Counted from the first letter of the stretch, positions 1 through 5,265 are shown. The stretch: DNA of 5,639 nucleotides from an uncultured Clostridia bacterium (GCA_934247855.1 CAKQKA010000096.1:1-5639), one strand, 5' to 3'. Numbers and translations: made by a program. The notes: a model not told the origin generated them from the letters alone.

Positions 1-31
1 TTAGATAATAAAAATGCGGCGCGTTGCGCTT

Positions 32-153
32 AGATGCTTCTACTGCGCTTGCTTTCCGTTCAATATGACGATAAAAGAAATAGAGTTGTAAAAGGCAAAA
101 CAAATCATTCGTCATCCTGAGGCGAACCCACTTGTTCGGCTGACGAAGGATCC
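32..153. repeat. REP-like inverted repeat pair, copy 1
   Basis: The left arm (about 32-69) ends in TTCAATATGAC and the right arm (111-153) runs from GTCATCCTGAG to CGAAGGATCC. The reverse complement of the right arm, GGATCCTTCG...CTCAGGATGAC, matches the left arm AGATGCTTCT...TTCAATATGAC with several mismatches, so a transcript could fold into an imperfect long hairpin over an A-rich loop (70-110). The GTCATCCTGAG...GAAGGATCC motif is, from general knowledge, a widespread intergenic repeat in several bacterial phyla, often mis-annotated as small proteins. Confidence 0.7.
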
Positions 154-167
154 AGCCGTAAGGCGCA

Positions 168-296
168 TTTTTGCGGCATATATACAGCGCATTGCTGCGT
201 TACTGTTTTGGGCAAAAGACTTCGATGACCGGCAAGGTCAATCTCACCCTTTTGCCCGTCGCGAGCCTTGCACTGCTTGTATCTATTCCGCAAAAA
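168..296. mobile_element. 129-bp palindromic MITE-like element, copy 1 (TTTTTGCGG ends)
   Basis: The left end TTTTTGCGGCATATATAC and the reverse complement of the right end, TTTTTGCGGAATAGATAC, match at 16 of 18 positions. Inside, GGGCAAAAG (210-218) pairs with CTTTTGCCC (249-257), and GATGACC (224-230) pairs with GGTC-a-ATC (236-243) around a GGCAA loop with one bulged base. The right flank of the hairpin carries GCGAGCCTTGC, which recurs in the other copies. Its length equals that of copy 2 (129 bp). It has no coding capacity, so if mobile it would need a transposase in trans. No clear target duplication is visible. Confidence 0.75.
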
Positions 297-320
297 AACA
301 AATTATACTTTCTAATAATC

Positions 321-360
321 GACCTATAGGCGGACTTTTTTGCCGTTCATAGGTCTTTTT
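321..360 (+). terminator. Rho-independent terminator for a transcript entering from upstream
   Basis: GACCTAT (321-327) pairs perfectly with ATAGGTC (349-355). After one mismatch the stem continues with GGCGG (329-333) opposite CCGTT (343-347) using two G-U pairs, leaving an ACTTTTTTG loop. TTTTTATTT follows directly from 356. The T-run is only on this side, so it acts on plus-strand transcription. No gene lies between it and the window start, so it must end an operon whose coding part is outside the window. Confidence 0.7.
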
Positions 361-426
361 ATTTGCTTAAAATCGGTAAAAACGGTTGTGCGGCACACAT
401 ATTGCTACGAGGTAAATGAGTATAAA

Positions 427-449
427 TTTCAATATAGTACAATATGAAA
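427..449. promoter_or_regulatory. Near-palindromic AT-rich dyad upstream of the glp-type promoter
   Basis: TTTCAATAT and ATATGAAA flank AGTACA, forming a dyad with one extra base in the left arm. It ends about 30 bp before the -35 hexamer of the operon promoter, a usual distance for an activator site. It could be a chance palindrome in AT-rich DNA. No known regulator consensus is recognised. Confidence 0.2.
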
Positions 450-479
450 TAATCGGGCGCAATATAAGAAAAAATTGTA

Positions 480-508
480 TTGACAAAAATGCGCAATCGG
501 CGTATAAT
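480..508 (+). promoter_or_regulatory. Consensus sigma-A promoter of the flavoprotein operon
   Basis: A perfect TTGACA (480-485) and a perfect TATAAT (503-508) are separated by exactly 17 bp. Transcription would start near 514-516, giving an untranslated leader of about 105 nt before the ATG at 620. A promoter this close to consensus suggests high intrinsic activity that is held in check after initiation or by a repressor. Confidence 0.9.
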
Positions 509-513
509 TGTTA

Positions 514-613
514 AGTCCTGTGAACTGTGTCTTCGGCTCGCCGCACGGGCGGTTTTAAACCGTTTGTAACCGTGCCGCGGCGGTGTTTTGCATGGTTTTA
601 GGACTACAGGAGG
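514..613 (+). ncRNA. Structured 5' leader with alternative pairings at the Shine-Dalgarno
   Basis: AGTCCT (514-519), at the predicted 5' end, pairs with AGGACT (600-605) and closes the leader. Inside, CGCCG-CACGG (539-548) pairs with CCGTG (570-574) and CGGCG (578-582) around a CCG bulge, and encloses a small CGGTT-TTA-AACCG hairpin (550-562). The same 5' segment read two bases later, TCCTGT (516-521), is complementary to ACAGGA (606-611), which overlaps the AGGAGG ribosome-binding site (608-613). The two pairings cannot coexist: one leaves the site open and the other hides it. No T-run terminator is present, so any switch would be translational. No known riboswitch class is recognised. The pairings are seen; regulation is inferred. 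Confidence 0.45.
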
Positions 614-619
614 TTTTTT

Positions 620-2062
620 ATGTACGATATTGCCATTATCGGCGGCGGCGTGATAGGTTGCGCGCTTGCGCGTGAGCTTTCGCGGTATAAATCGTCGCTT
701 GTAGTGCTTGAAAAAGAAGATGACGTTTGCAGCGGTTCGAGTAAAGCCAACAGCGGTATATCGCATGCCGGGTTTGACGCAAAGCCCGGAACGAACAAAG
801 CGCGGTTTAACGTGCTTGGCAGTAAGATGATGAAAGACTACTGCGAAGAACTCGGCGTAAAATATAAAAACAACGGTGCGCTCGTGATAGCGTTCGGAAA
901 AGAGGACGAAAAGACCTTGGAAGAACTCCTGGAGCGCGGAAAGATAAACGGCGTCGACGGGCTTGAAATTTTAGACCGAAAGAGATTGCACGAGGTCGAA
1001 CCAAACGTTTCGCCCGAAGCGACAGCCGCGCTGTATGCCAAAACAAGCGGAATTGTTTGCCCGTACGACCTGACTTTTTCCTGCATGGGCAACGCTATGG
1101 ATAACGGCGCGGAACTTAAAACCGATTTCGCCGTGGAAAAAATCGATAAAAACGGCGAATACTATACGTTGACGGCGCATAGCGGAGAGAGCGTTCAGGC
1201 GAAAATCGTCGTGAACTGCGCGGGCGCGGGCAGCGGAAAGATTGCTCGGCTTGTCGGCGACGAGTCGGTCAATATCGGGTTGCGCAAGGGCGAATATTTG
1301 CTTTTGGACAGAGAAAGCGGAGATTTTGTTTCGCACACGATTTTTTGCACGCCTACCAAAAAAGGCAAGGGCATACTTGTTACCAATACGGTTGACGGCA
1401 ACATTTTGTTAGGTCCTACCGCCGACGAGATTACCGTCGAAGATAAGTCCACCACCGACGAAGGGCTTGCGTTCGTAAAACAGCGCGCTTCCGAAATGAC
1501 GGTAAACGTGCCGTTTTACAACACCATTACGGCGTTTGCGGGCATAAGAGCGTATTCGACCGACCGCCACGACTTTATTGTAGAGGAAAGCGCGGTCGCA
1601 AAGAATTTTATCAATATTGCGGGCATAGAATCACCCGGGCTTACCTCCGCACCTGCGATCGCCATGTATGCCGCGGAACTTGTCGGCAGTCTTATAAAAT
1701 TAGTGCCCGATCCGTCGTTTAACGGAAAGAGAGAAAGAGAAATTCCGTTTTGCTCGCTGGATATCGAAACGCAAAACGCTATGATAAAAAAAGATTCCGC
1801 GTACGGCAGAATTATTTGTCGGTGCGAGAAAGTAACCGAGGGCGAAATAAGAAACGCCATACGGCGCAACCCGCCCGCTAAATCGGTGGACGGAGTAAAA
1901 CGCAGGACGCGTGCAGGTATGGGGCGTTGTCAGGGCGGATTTTGTCAGGCAAGGGTTGCGGAGATCATTGCCGAGGAACTGAATATTCCGCTTGAAGATG
2001 TTACCAAAGACGGCGAGGGCTCTGAACTTCTCGTCGGCAAAACCAAAGTTTGTAAATACTGA
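620..2062 (+). CDS. FAD-dependent oxidoreductase, GlpA/LhgO type, with C-terminal BFD-like [2Fe-2S] domain
   Basis: This 480-residue protein is probably the substrate-oxidising subunit of a soluble flavoprotein dehydrogenase. The N-terminus has the FAD Rossmann signature G8-G-G-V-I-G13 and the ribose-binding acid E31. It is followed by N44-SG-S-H-AGF-PGT-KA61, which is typical of the DAO/COG0579 group (LhgO and glycerol-3-phosphate dehydrogenase-like). GIRAY (308-312) and GIESPGLTSAPA (335-346) complete the FAD/substrate fold. Residues about 398-450 form a BFD-type ferredoxin domain with C400-x-C402 and C437-x4-C442. The start is set by AGGAGG at 608-613, 6 nt before the ATG. It is shorter than E. 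coli GlpA but has the same domain order. It is first in an operon with a second flavoprotein and a DUF1667 protein, a trio known in Clostridia and, as I recall, beside glpK in Thermotoga. Glycerol 3-phosphate is the likely substrate, but another 2-hydroxyacid is possible. Confidence 0.88.
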   Translation: MYDIAIIGGGVIGCALARELSRYKSSLVVLEKEDDVCSGSSKANSGISHAGFDAKPGTNKARFNVLGSKMMKDYCEELGVKYKNNGALVIAFGKEDEKTLEELLERGKINGVDGLEILDRKRLHEVEPNVSPEATAALYAKTSGIVCPYDLTFSCMGNAMDNGAELKTDFAVEKIDKNGEYYTLTAHSGESVQAKIVVNCAGAGSGKIARLVGDESVNIGLRKGEYLLLDRESGDFVSHTIFCTPTKKGKGILVTNTVDGNILLGPTADEITVEDKSTTDEGLAFVKQRASEMTVNVPFYNTITAFAGIRAYSTDRHDFIVEESAVAKNFINIAGIESPGLTSAPAIAMYAAELVGSLIKLVPDPSFNGKREREIPFCSLDIETQNAMIKKDSAYGRIICRCEKVTEGEIRNAIRRNPPAKSVDGVKRRTRAGMGRCQGGFCQARVAEIIAEELNIPLEDVTKDGEGSELLVGKTKVCKY

Positions 2063-2239
2063 TCGTCGCAAAAGGTCTTAGCGGGCAATGGCAACAATAT
2101 GCAGCGGTAATAATGTCGCAAACGTAATGGCGTGATAAAGGCGGTAATGCAAAAAGCGTGAGCCTCGCCGATAGGCGCGTTGCTATAGCGCGCATTGTAA
2201 ATATGAAAGCATTGCCGAGTGTAAGATACGGAGGAGAAA
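2063..2239. other. 177-nt spacer inside the operon with two mutually exclusive small hairpins
   Basis: The gap between the first two genes is much longer than the 8-nt overlap between the second and third. No start-to-stop frame with a ribosome-binding site is visible, and no clear promoter. GCCT (2162-2165) can pair with AGGC (2173-2176), and GCGCG (2175-2179) can pair with CGCGC (2189-2193); the two share bases. The stretch GAGCCTCGC resembles the right arm of the palindromic elements but the match is too short to call a remnant. There is no T-run terminator. A processing site or a decayed repeat are the options. Confidence 0.35.
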
Positions 2240-3487
2240 ATGAAACAATACGATCTGATAATTATCGGCGGAGGACCTGCGGGGCTTGCCGCAGCCGTCG
2301 CCGCAAGAGATAAGGGAATAGAAAGCATAATGATTCTCGAAAGAGAAGCAAGGCTCGGCGGTATTTTGCGTCAGTGTATTCATAACGGGTTCGGGCTGCA
2401 GCGGTTTAGGGAAAGTCTTACGGGACCCGAATATGCGAACAATTTCATACGCGAGGTGGAAAAGCGCCATATCGAATATATGACCGACACCACGGTTATT
2501 TCGCTGAGTAAGCAAAAAGTCGTTACCGTCGTTTCGCCCGAGGGCGTAGAGGAACTTCGGACGAAAGCGGTTATTCTTGCCATGGGTTGCCGCGAGCGTT
2601 CGCGCGGTGCGCTTAACATTGCGGGCACAAGACCTGCGGGCATTTATTCGGCGGGTACGGCGCAAAAGTACGTCAACATTATGGGATATATGCCGGGCAA
2701 GCGAATTGTAATTCTCGGTTCGGGCGATATCGGGCTGATTATGGCGCGCCGAATGACGCTCGAGGGCGCAAAAGTGCTTGCCGTTGCCGAAATTATGCCG
2801 TATTCTTCGGGGCTTAAACGTAATATCAAACAATGCCTTGAAGATTTTAATATTCCGCTGTACTTAAGCCACACCGTTACGGAAATCGAGGGCGATAAGC
2901 GTGTTACGGGCGTTACTGTTTCCAAGGTGGACGAAAACCGAAAACCCATCCCCGGCACGGAAATGCACTTCGATTGCGATACCGTTTTGTTCTCGGTAGG
3001 GCTTATTCCCGAAAACGAACTTACCAAAAACGCGGATATTCCGCTGAGCAAAGGTACTCGCGGGGCGGTCGTTTACGATAACCGCGAAACCGAAATCGAG
3101 GGCGTTTTTGCGTGCGGTAACGTTTTGCATGTTCACGACCTTGTGGATTTTGTGTCCGAGGAGTCTGAAATTGCGGGGCGCGCCGCTGCCGACTATATTT
3201 TAAGCGGCGAAAAACAGCGCGATACGCTTTCCACCGTTGCGGGCGATAACGTGAGTTACGTTCTTCCGCAGCTTGCCGATAAAAACGCAAAACCGTTCGT
3301 CAAACTGTTTTTCAGAGTGAGAAAAGAAATCAGAAATGCAAAAATAGTCGTCAGAAGCGGCGATAAAATCCTGAGCGAAAAGGTTAAAAAGATAGTCGTT
3401 CCCGGTGAAATGGAAAACGTTATTTTAACCGAAAAAATGCTTGAATCGGCTTGCAAAGAGATTTGCGTGGAGGTCAAAGATGAGTGA
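2240..3487 (+). CDS. FAD/NAD(P)-dependent oxidoreductase, partner subunit of the GlpA-like dehydrogenase
   Basis: This 415-residue protein has the two-dinucleotide-binding fold of the pyridine nucleotide-disulfide reductase family. The FAD site is G10-G-G-P-A-G15 near the N-terminus, and the NAD(P) site is G160-S-G-D-I-G165. The second FAD motif GVFACGN is at 288-294, followed by VLHVHDLVD. The C-R-E-R-S-R-G segment with IAGTRPAGIYSAGTAQ is typical of the subgroup near HcnB, opine oxidase OoxA and archaeal dye-linked proline dehydrogenase subunits. There is no CxxC redox-active disulfide. The C-terminus lacks a BFD cysteine set, so the iron-sulfur clusters would come from its neighbours. A ribosome-binding site GGAGGAG at 2230-2236 fixes the ATG. 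It overlaps the next gene by 8 nt, suggesting translational coupling. It probably passes electrons to or from NAD(P) in the complex. The exact acceptor cannot be read from the sequence. Confidence 0.88.
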   Translation: MKQYDLIIIGGGPAGLAAAVAARDKGIESIMILEREARLGGILRQCIHNGFGLQRFRESLTGPEYANNFIREVEKRHIEYMTDTTVISLSKQKVVTVVSPEGVEELRTKAVILAMGCRERSRGALNIAGTRPAGIYSAGTAQKYVNIMGYMPGKRIVILGSGDIGLIMARRMTLEGAKVLAVAEIMPYSSGLKRNIKQCLEDFNIPLYLSHTVTEIEGDKRVTGVTVSKVDENRKPIPGTEMHFDCDTVLFSVGLIPENELTKNADIPLSKGTRGAVVYDNRETEIEGVFACGNVLHVHDLVDFVSEESEIAGRAAADYILSGEKQRDTLSTVAGDNVSYVLPQLADKNAKPFVKLFFRVRKEIRNAKIVVRSGDKILSEKVKKIVVPGEMENVILTEKMLESACKEICVEVKDE

Positions 3488-3827
3488 GATTAAAAAACTG
3501 ACCTGTATAGAATGTCCCGTCGGGTGCGATATATCCGTTGAGCTTGACGGCGAAACGGTCGTAAGCGTAAGCGGCAACGGCTGTCCGCGCGGCGATATGT
3601 ATGCCCGCAACGAGGTTGTTTGCCCGCGCAGGGTAATCACCACCACCGTTCGCACTCAAAGCGGCAGAGTCGTTCCCGTAAAGACCGATAAACCCGTCAA
3701 AAAGAGCGAAATATTTGCCGTTATGGATAAAATAAACTCGCTCGTTATTCCCGATGACATAAAAGAAAAACAAGTCGTCGCAGAGAATATTACGGAGGAT
3801 ATTAATCTTATTGCCACCGATTTTTAG
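3480..3827 (+). CDS. DUF1667 cysteine-rich small electron-transfer subunit
   Basis: The protein is 115 residues. It starts at the ATG at 3480, preceded by GGAGG at 3469-3473 with 6-nt spacing, and not at the upstream in-frame ATG at 3441, which lies inside the previous gene and has no ribosome-binding site. Cysteines are at C9-x2-C12-x3-C16, C35 (in NGCPRGD) and C48 (in VVCPRR), the DUF1667 signature and a plausible [4Fe-4S] or metal site. The family is almost always encoded next to GlpA-like and HcnB-like flavoproteins, so a role as small iron-sulfur subunit in the same complex is inferred; it would take the place of GlpC, with no membrane segment. The last codon (Phe) and the TAG stop lie in the TTTTTAG terminus of the adjoining palindromic element, so the natural C-terminus has been replaced or closely abutted by a repeat insertion. 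Confidence 0.87.
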   Translation: MSEIKKLTCIECPVGCDISVELDGETVVSVSGNGCPRGDMYARNEVVCPRRVITTTVRTQSGRVVPVKTDKPVKKSEIFAVMDKINSLVIPDDIKEKQVVAENITEDINLIATDF

Positions 3828-3949
3828 GGCTTATCTGCGGCGTATAGCTGCGTTACTGCTTCGGGCAAAAGACTTCGATGACCGAAAAGGTCTATCTCAC
3901 CCTTTTGCCCTTCGCGAGCCTTGCTCTACTTGCATTAAAACCCTAAAAA
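3821..3949. mobile_element. 129-bp palindromic MITE-like element, copy 2 (TTTTTAGGG ends), touching the DUF1667 stop
   Basis: The left end TTTTTAGGGCTT and the reverse complement of the right end, TTTTTAGGGTTT, differ at one of 12 positions. GGGCAAAAG (3863-3871) pairs with CTTTTGCCC (3902-3910), and within it GATGACC (3877-3883) pairs with GGTC-t-ATC (3889-3896) over a GAAAA loop, leaving one bulged T. The interior is nearly identical to copy 1 from GCGTTACTG to GCGAGCCTTGC, although the end sequences are of the other subtype. Its hairpin may also end or stabilise the operon mRNA, but no T-run follows the stem. Confidence 0.78.
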
Positions 3950-4051
3950 TATTTATTGATATAAAAAAATATCATTAACAAAAGTGCGGCTATAGGTTGA
4001 TTATCGAATATAAATGACCGAGTTGCAAAGAAAATTCCCGGAGAAAAAAAT

Positions 4052-4594
4052 ATGAAATGGCTGATTGCGTCCGACATACACGGATCTAAATTGTATTGCG
4101 AAAAACTTTTTGAATGCATAGGCAAAGAAAATGCCGACGAGATTATTCTTCTCGGTGATTTGCTTTATCACGGACCGCGTAACGCGTTGCCCGGAGAGTA
4201 CGACCCGATGAGCGTTGCGGATATGCTCAATTCTTTGAAAGACAAGATAACCTGCGTTCGCGGGAACTGTGATGCCGAAGTGGATCAGATGGTGCTTAAT
4301 TTTCCCATAACCGCCGATTATGCCGAAAAAAGATGGAACGGACATAGATTTATCTTTACGCACGGGCATTTGTTTGAAAGCGGAAAACTCCCCGAGTTCA
4401 AGGCTGGCGACGTTGTAATTTACGGGCATATTCATTATCAGGTTGCCGAAAATAAGGGCGGCGTGGTGTTTATCAATCCCGGTTCGGTGTCCATTCCTAA
4501 AAACGGTAGCGAGCACGGTTACGTTGTTTTCGAGGACGGAGTTTTTACTTTTAAAGATCTGGACGGCAAGGCGTTCAAAGAGTATAAAATTTAA
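4052..4594 (+). CDS. yfcE: YfcE/MJ0936-type calcineurin-like phosphodiesterase
   Basis: This 180-residue protein is a metal-dependent phosphoesterase, close in size to E. coli YfcE (about 184). All metal and catalytic motifs are in order: D8-x-H10, G35-D36, G71-N72-C73-D74, H104 in THGH and G125-H126-x-H128. These residues bind two metals, typically Mn. The physiological substrate of the family is not established; YfcE acts on model phosphodiesters in vitro. There is no signal peptide, so it is cytoplasmic. GGAG at 4040-4043, 8 nt before the ATG, supports the start. It has its own terminator and stands apart from the flavoprotein operon, separated by a repeat element and a short AT-rich stretch that holds a weak TGATAT/ATATCA hairpin (3957-3974). 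A TATAAA at 4009-4014 could be its -10, but no matching -35 was found. Confidence 0.9.
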   Translation: MKWLIASDIHGSKLYCEKLFECIGKENADEIILLGDLLYHGPRNALPGEYDPMSVADMLNSLKDKITCVRGNCDAEVDQMVLNFPITADYAEKRWNGHRFIFTHGHLFESGKLPEFKAGDVVIYGHIHYQVAENKGGVVFINPGSVSIPKNGSEHGYVVFEDGVFTFKDLDGKAFKEYKI

Positions 4595-4616
4595 TAACTT
4601 AATACTTATAATAAAA

Positions 4617-4660
4617 ACGTTGCGGTTTCATCTGATGGTGTACGCGGCGTTTTTTATTTT
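4617..4660 (+). terminator. Rho-independent terminator of the phosphodiesterase gene
   Basis: ACGTTGCG (4617-4624) pairs with CGCGGCGT (4643-4650) over eight pairs, two of them G-U, and TTTTTATTTT follows at once. The A-run before the stem would give it some activity in the other direction as well. It begins 22 nt after the stop codon. Confidence 0.75.
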
Positions 4661-4713
4661 TAAAAACAATTTCAGTCTTTTCATAAGCGTGGTGGCGCGG
4701 CGCAGTTGCGCCC

Positions 4714-4831
4714 GGATGTTTCGACTGCGCTTCACTCCGCTCAACATGACGATAAAAAACATAAATAACGCAAAAACGCAATCATTTCGTCATCCTGAGA
4801 CGCGCTCGCTTGACTGACCTACGAAGGATCC
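4714..4831. repeat. REP-like inverted repeat pair, copy 2
   Basis: The left arm (4714-4750) starts GGATGTTTCG and ends CTCAACATGAC. The right arm (4789-4831) starts GTCATCCTGAG and ends CGAAGGATCC. Read as reverse complements the two ends match at 8 of 10 and 9 of 11 positions, so the pair can fold across the 38-nt A-rich spacer. The middle of the arms differs between them. Confidence 0.7.
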
Positions 4832-4845
4832 ATCCGTCAGGCGCA

Positions 4846-5100
4846 TTTTGCGGCATATTCTCGGGCGCATTGCTGCGTTAACTGCCATCGCTTAAAGACC
4901 ATAATGACCAAAAAGGTCTATTATGTCCTTCTCGCTCGGCGAGCCTTGTTTTTAGTGTTTATCTACGGCGCATAGCATTGTTTCTATTGACAATGCCCGA
5001 CCGAGATGACCGAAAGAGGTCTATCTCGTCCGGTCATTATCAATGAGCCTCGCTATGCTTGTATCTAAACCCTAAAAATGCTTGTATCTATGCCGCAAAA
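4846..5100. mobile_element. Palindromic MITE-like element, copy 3 (TTTTGCGG ends), split by copy 4
   Basis: The left end TTTTGCGGCATA and the right end TATGCCGCAAAA are exact reverse complements over 12 bp. Without the insert it is about 125 bp, close to the 129 bp of copies 1 and 2. Its core hairpin is CATAATGACC (4900-4909), an AAAAA loop and GGTC-t-ATTATG (4915-4925), all paired except one bulged T. The right arm runs GCGAGCCTTG up to 4948 and resumes at 5079 with TGCTTGTATCT, as in the unbroken copy 1. Confidence 0.75.
4949..5078. mobile_element. 130-bp palindromic MITE-like element, copy 4 (TTTTTAG-GG ends), nested in copy 3
   Basis: The left end TTTTTAGTGTTTATCTAC faces a right end whose reverse complement is TTTTTAGGGTTTAGATAC. 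The core is CGAGATGACC (5002-5011), loop GAAAGA and GGTC-t-ATCTCG (5018-5028), again with one bulged T. An outer helix of ATTGACAATG (4986-4995) with CATTATCAAT (5035-5044) extends it with a single mismatch. This copy is palindromic over nearly its full length. Its ends belong to the TTTTTAGGG subtype of copy 2, unlike the element it interrupts. Confidence 0.78.
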
Positions 5101-5122
5101 TATAATATTTTGCCTTAAAAAA

Positions 5123-5165
5123 TCAAATTATGGGCTTTCGCCCTCGGGAAAAGCTTGTGATTTGA
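5123..5165. other. Small hairpin in the AT-rich spacer before the last gene
   Basis: GGGC-TTTC-GCCC (5132-5143) lies inside a wider TCAAAT (5123-5128) / ATTTGA (5160-5165) pairing. No T-run follows on the plus strand, so it is not a good terminator there. The rest of 5101-5237 shows only an AAACCCAAAAA direct repeat (5185-5195 and 5201-5211) and no gene. Confidence 0.3.
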
Positions 5166-5237
5166 GTGTGGCTATTTTTCTACAAAACCCAAAAATACCG
5201 AAACCCAAAAACTAACGTAAATTGTGTCGGTAAACTA

Positions 5238-5265
5238 TTGAATTTCGCAAAAAATGTTTTATAAC
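5238..5265 (+). promoter_or_regulatory. Probable promoter of the partial gene at the window end
   Basis: TTGAAT (5238-5243) and TATAAC (5260-5265) are 16 bp apart, four and five matches to the sigma-A hexamers. Transcription would start near 5272, giving a leader of about 50 nt. The region is AT-rich, so a chance match is possible. Confidence 0.5.

Larger units (their letters stand above)
16..296. repeat. Composite intergenic repeat, copy 1 (REP-like inverted pair plus palindromic element)
   Basis: This gene-free stretch aligns end to end with 4694-5100 once the insertion at 4949-5078 is removed. Both copies have, in order: a GC-rich GCGGCGC...GTTGCGC start, a left REP-like arm, a short A-rich spacer (ATGACGATAAAA in both), a right arm GTCATCCTGAG...CGAAGGATCC, a short CCGT.AGGCGCA link, and a palindromic element with TTTTGCGG ends. 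The conserved order of modules implies that the unit was duplicated as a whole or that the parts move together. The 189-nt minus-strand reading frame across 105-293 is made of these repeats and is not a gene. What is seen is the homology and its order; mobility is inferred. Confidence 0.8.
4694..5100. repeat. Composite intergenic repeat, copy 2, interrupted by a nested element
   Basis: It is the counterpart of 16-296: GC-rich start (4694-4711), left arm, A-rich spacer, right arm, CCGTCAGGCGCA link and palindromic element with TTTTGCGG ends. Relative to copy 1 it carries an extra ~130 bp at 4949-5078. The minus-strand frame at 4599-4781 reads HVERSEAQSKHP, a peptide that arises whenever this common repeat is translated, and is not a protein. 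Confidence 0.8.

Noticed and set aside
105..293. Minus-strand 62-codon frame
   Set aside because: It lies wholly within the composite repeat, and its sequence is explained by the REP-like arm and the palindromic element.
2183..2833. Minus-strand 216-codon frame opposite the second flavoprotein, and similar long antisense frames
   Set aside because: These are shadows of codon bias in the sense gene. Their products show no recognisable motif and they have no ribosome-binding sites.
3441..3479. Upstream in-frame ATG adding 13 residues to the DUF1667 protein
   Set aside because: The ATG at 3480 has GGAGG at the right distance and gives the normal family N-terminus; the upstream one has no ribosome-binding site and sits inside the preceding gene.
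3821..3949. Palindromic element as an ordinary terminator of the flavoprotein operon
   Set aside because: The hairpin is strong but is not followed by a T-run, and it occurs elsewhere in places with no gene end. A secondary effect on the mRNA end is still possible.
4599..4781. Minus-strand 60-codon frame reading HVERSEAQSKHP
   Set aside because: The peptide is the well-known translation of the GTCATGTTGAG-type intergenic repeat. It also overlaps the terminator hairpin and has no ribosome-binding site.
4443..4817. Plus-strand 124-codon frame overlapping the end of the phosphodiesterase gene
   Set aside because: It is out of frame with a gene that has all its catalytic motifs, runs through the terminator and the repeat, and has no ribosome-binding site.
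168..5100. CRISPR array
   Set aside because: The repeats are long, palindromic, few and irregularly spaced, with one nested in another; there are no short regular repeats with unique spacers and no cas genes.
5121..5143. Possible minus-strand terminator: GGGC-GAAA-GCCC followed by a T-rich stretch
   Set aside because: The stem is only four pairs, the T-run begins several bases after it, and no minus-strand gene lies nearby to be terminated.
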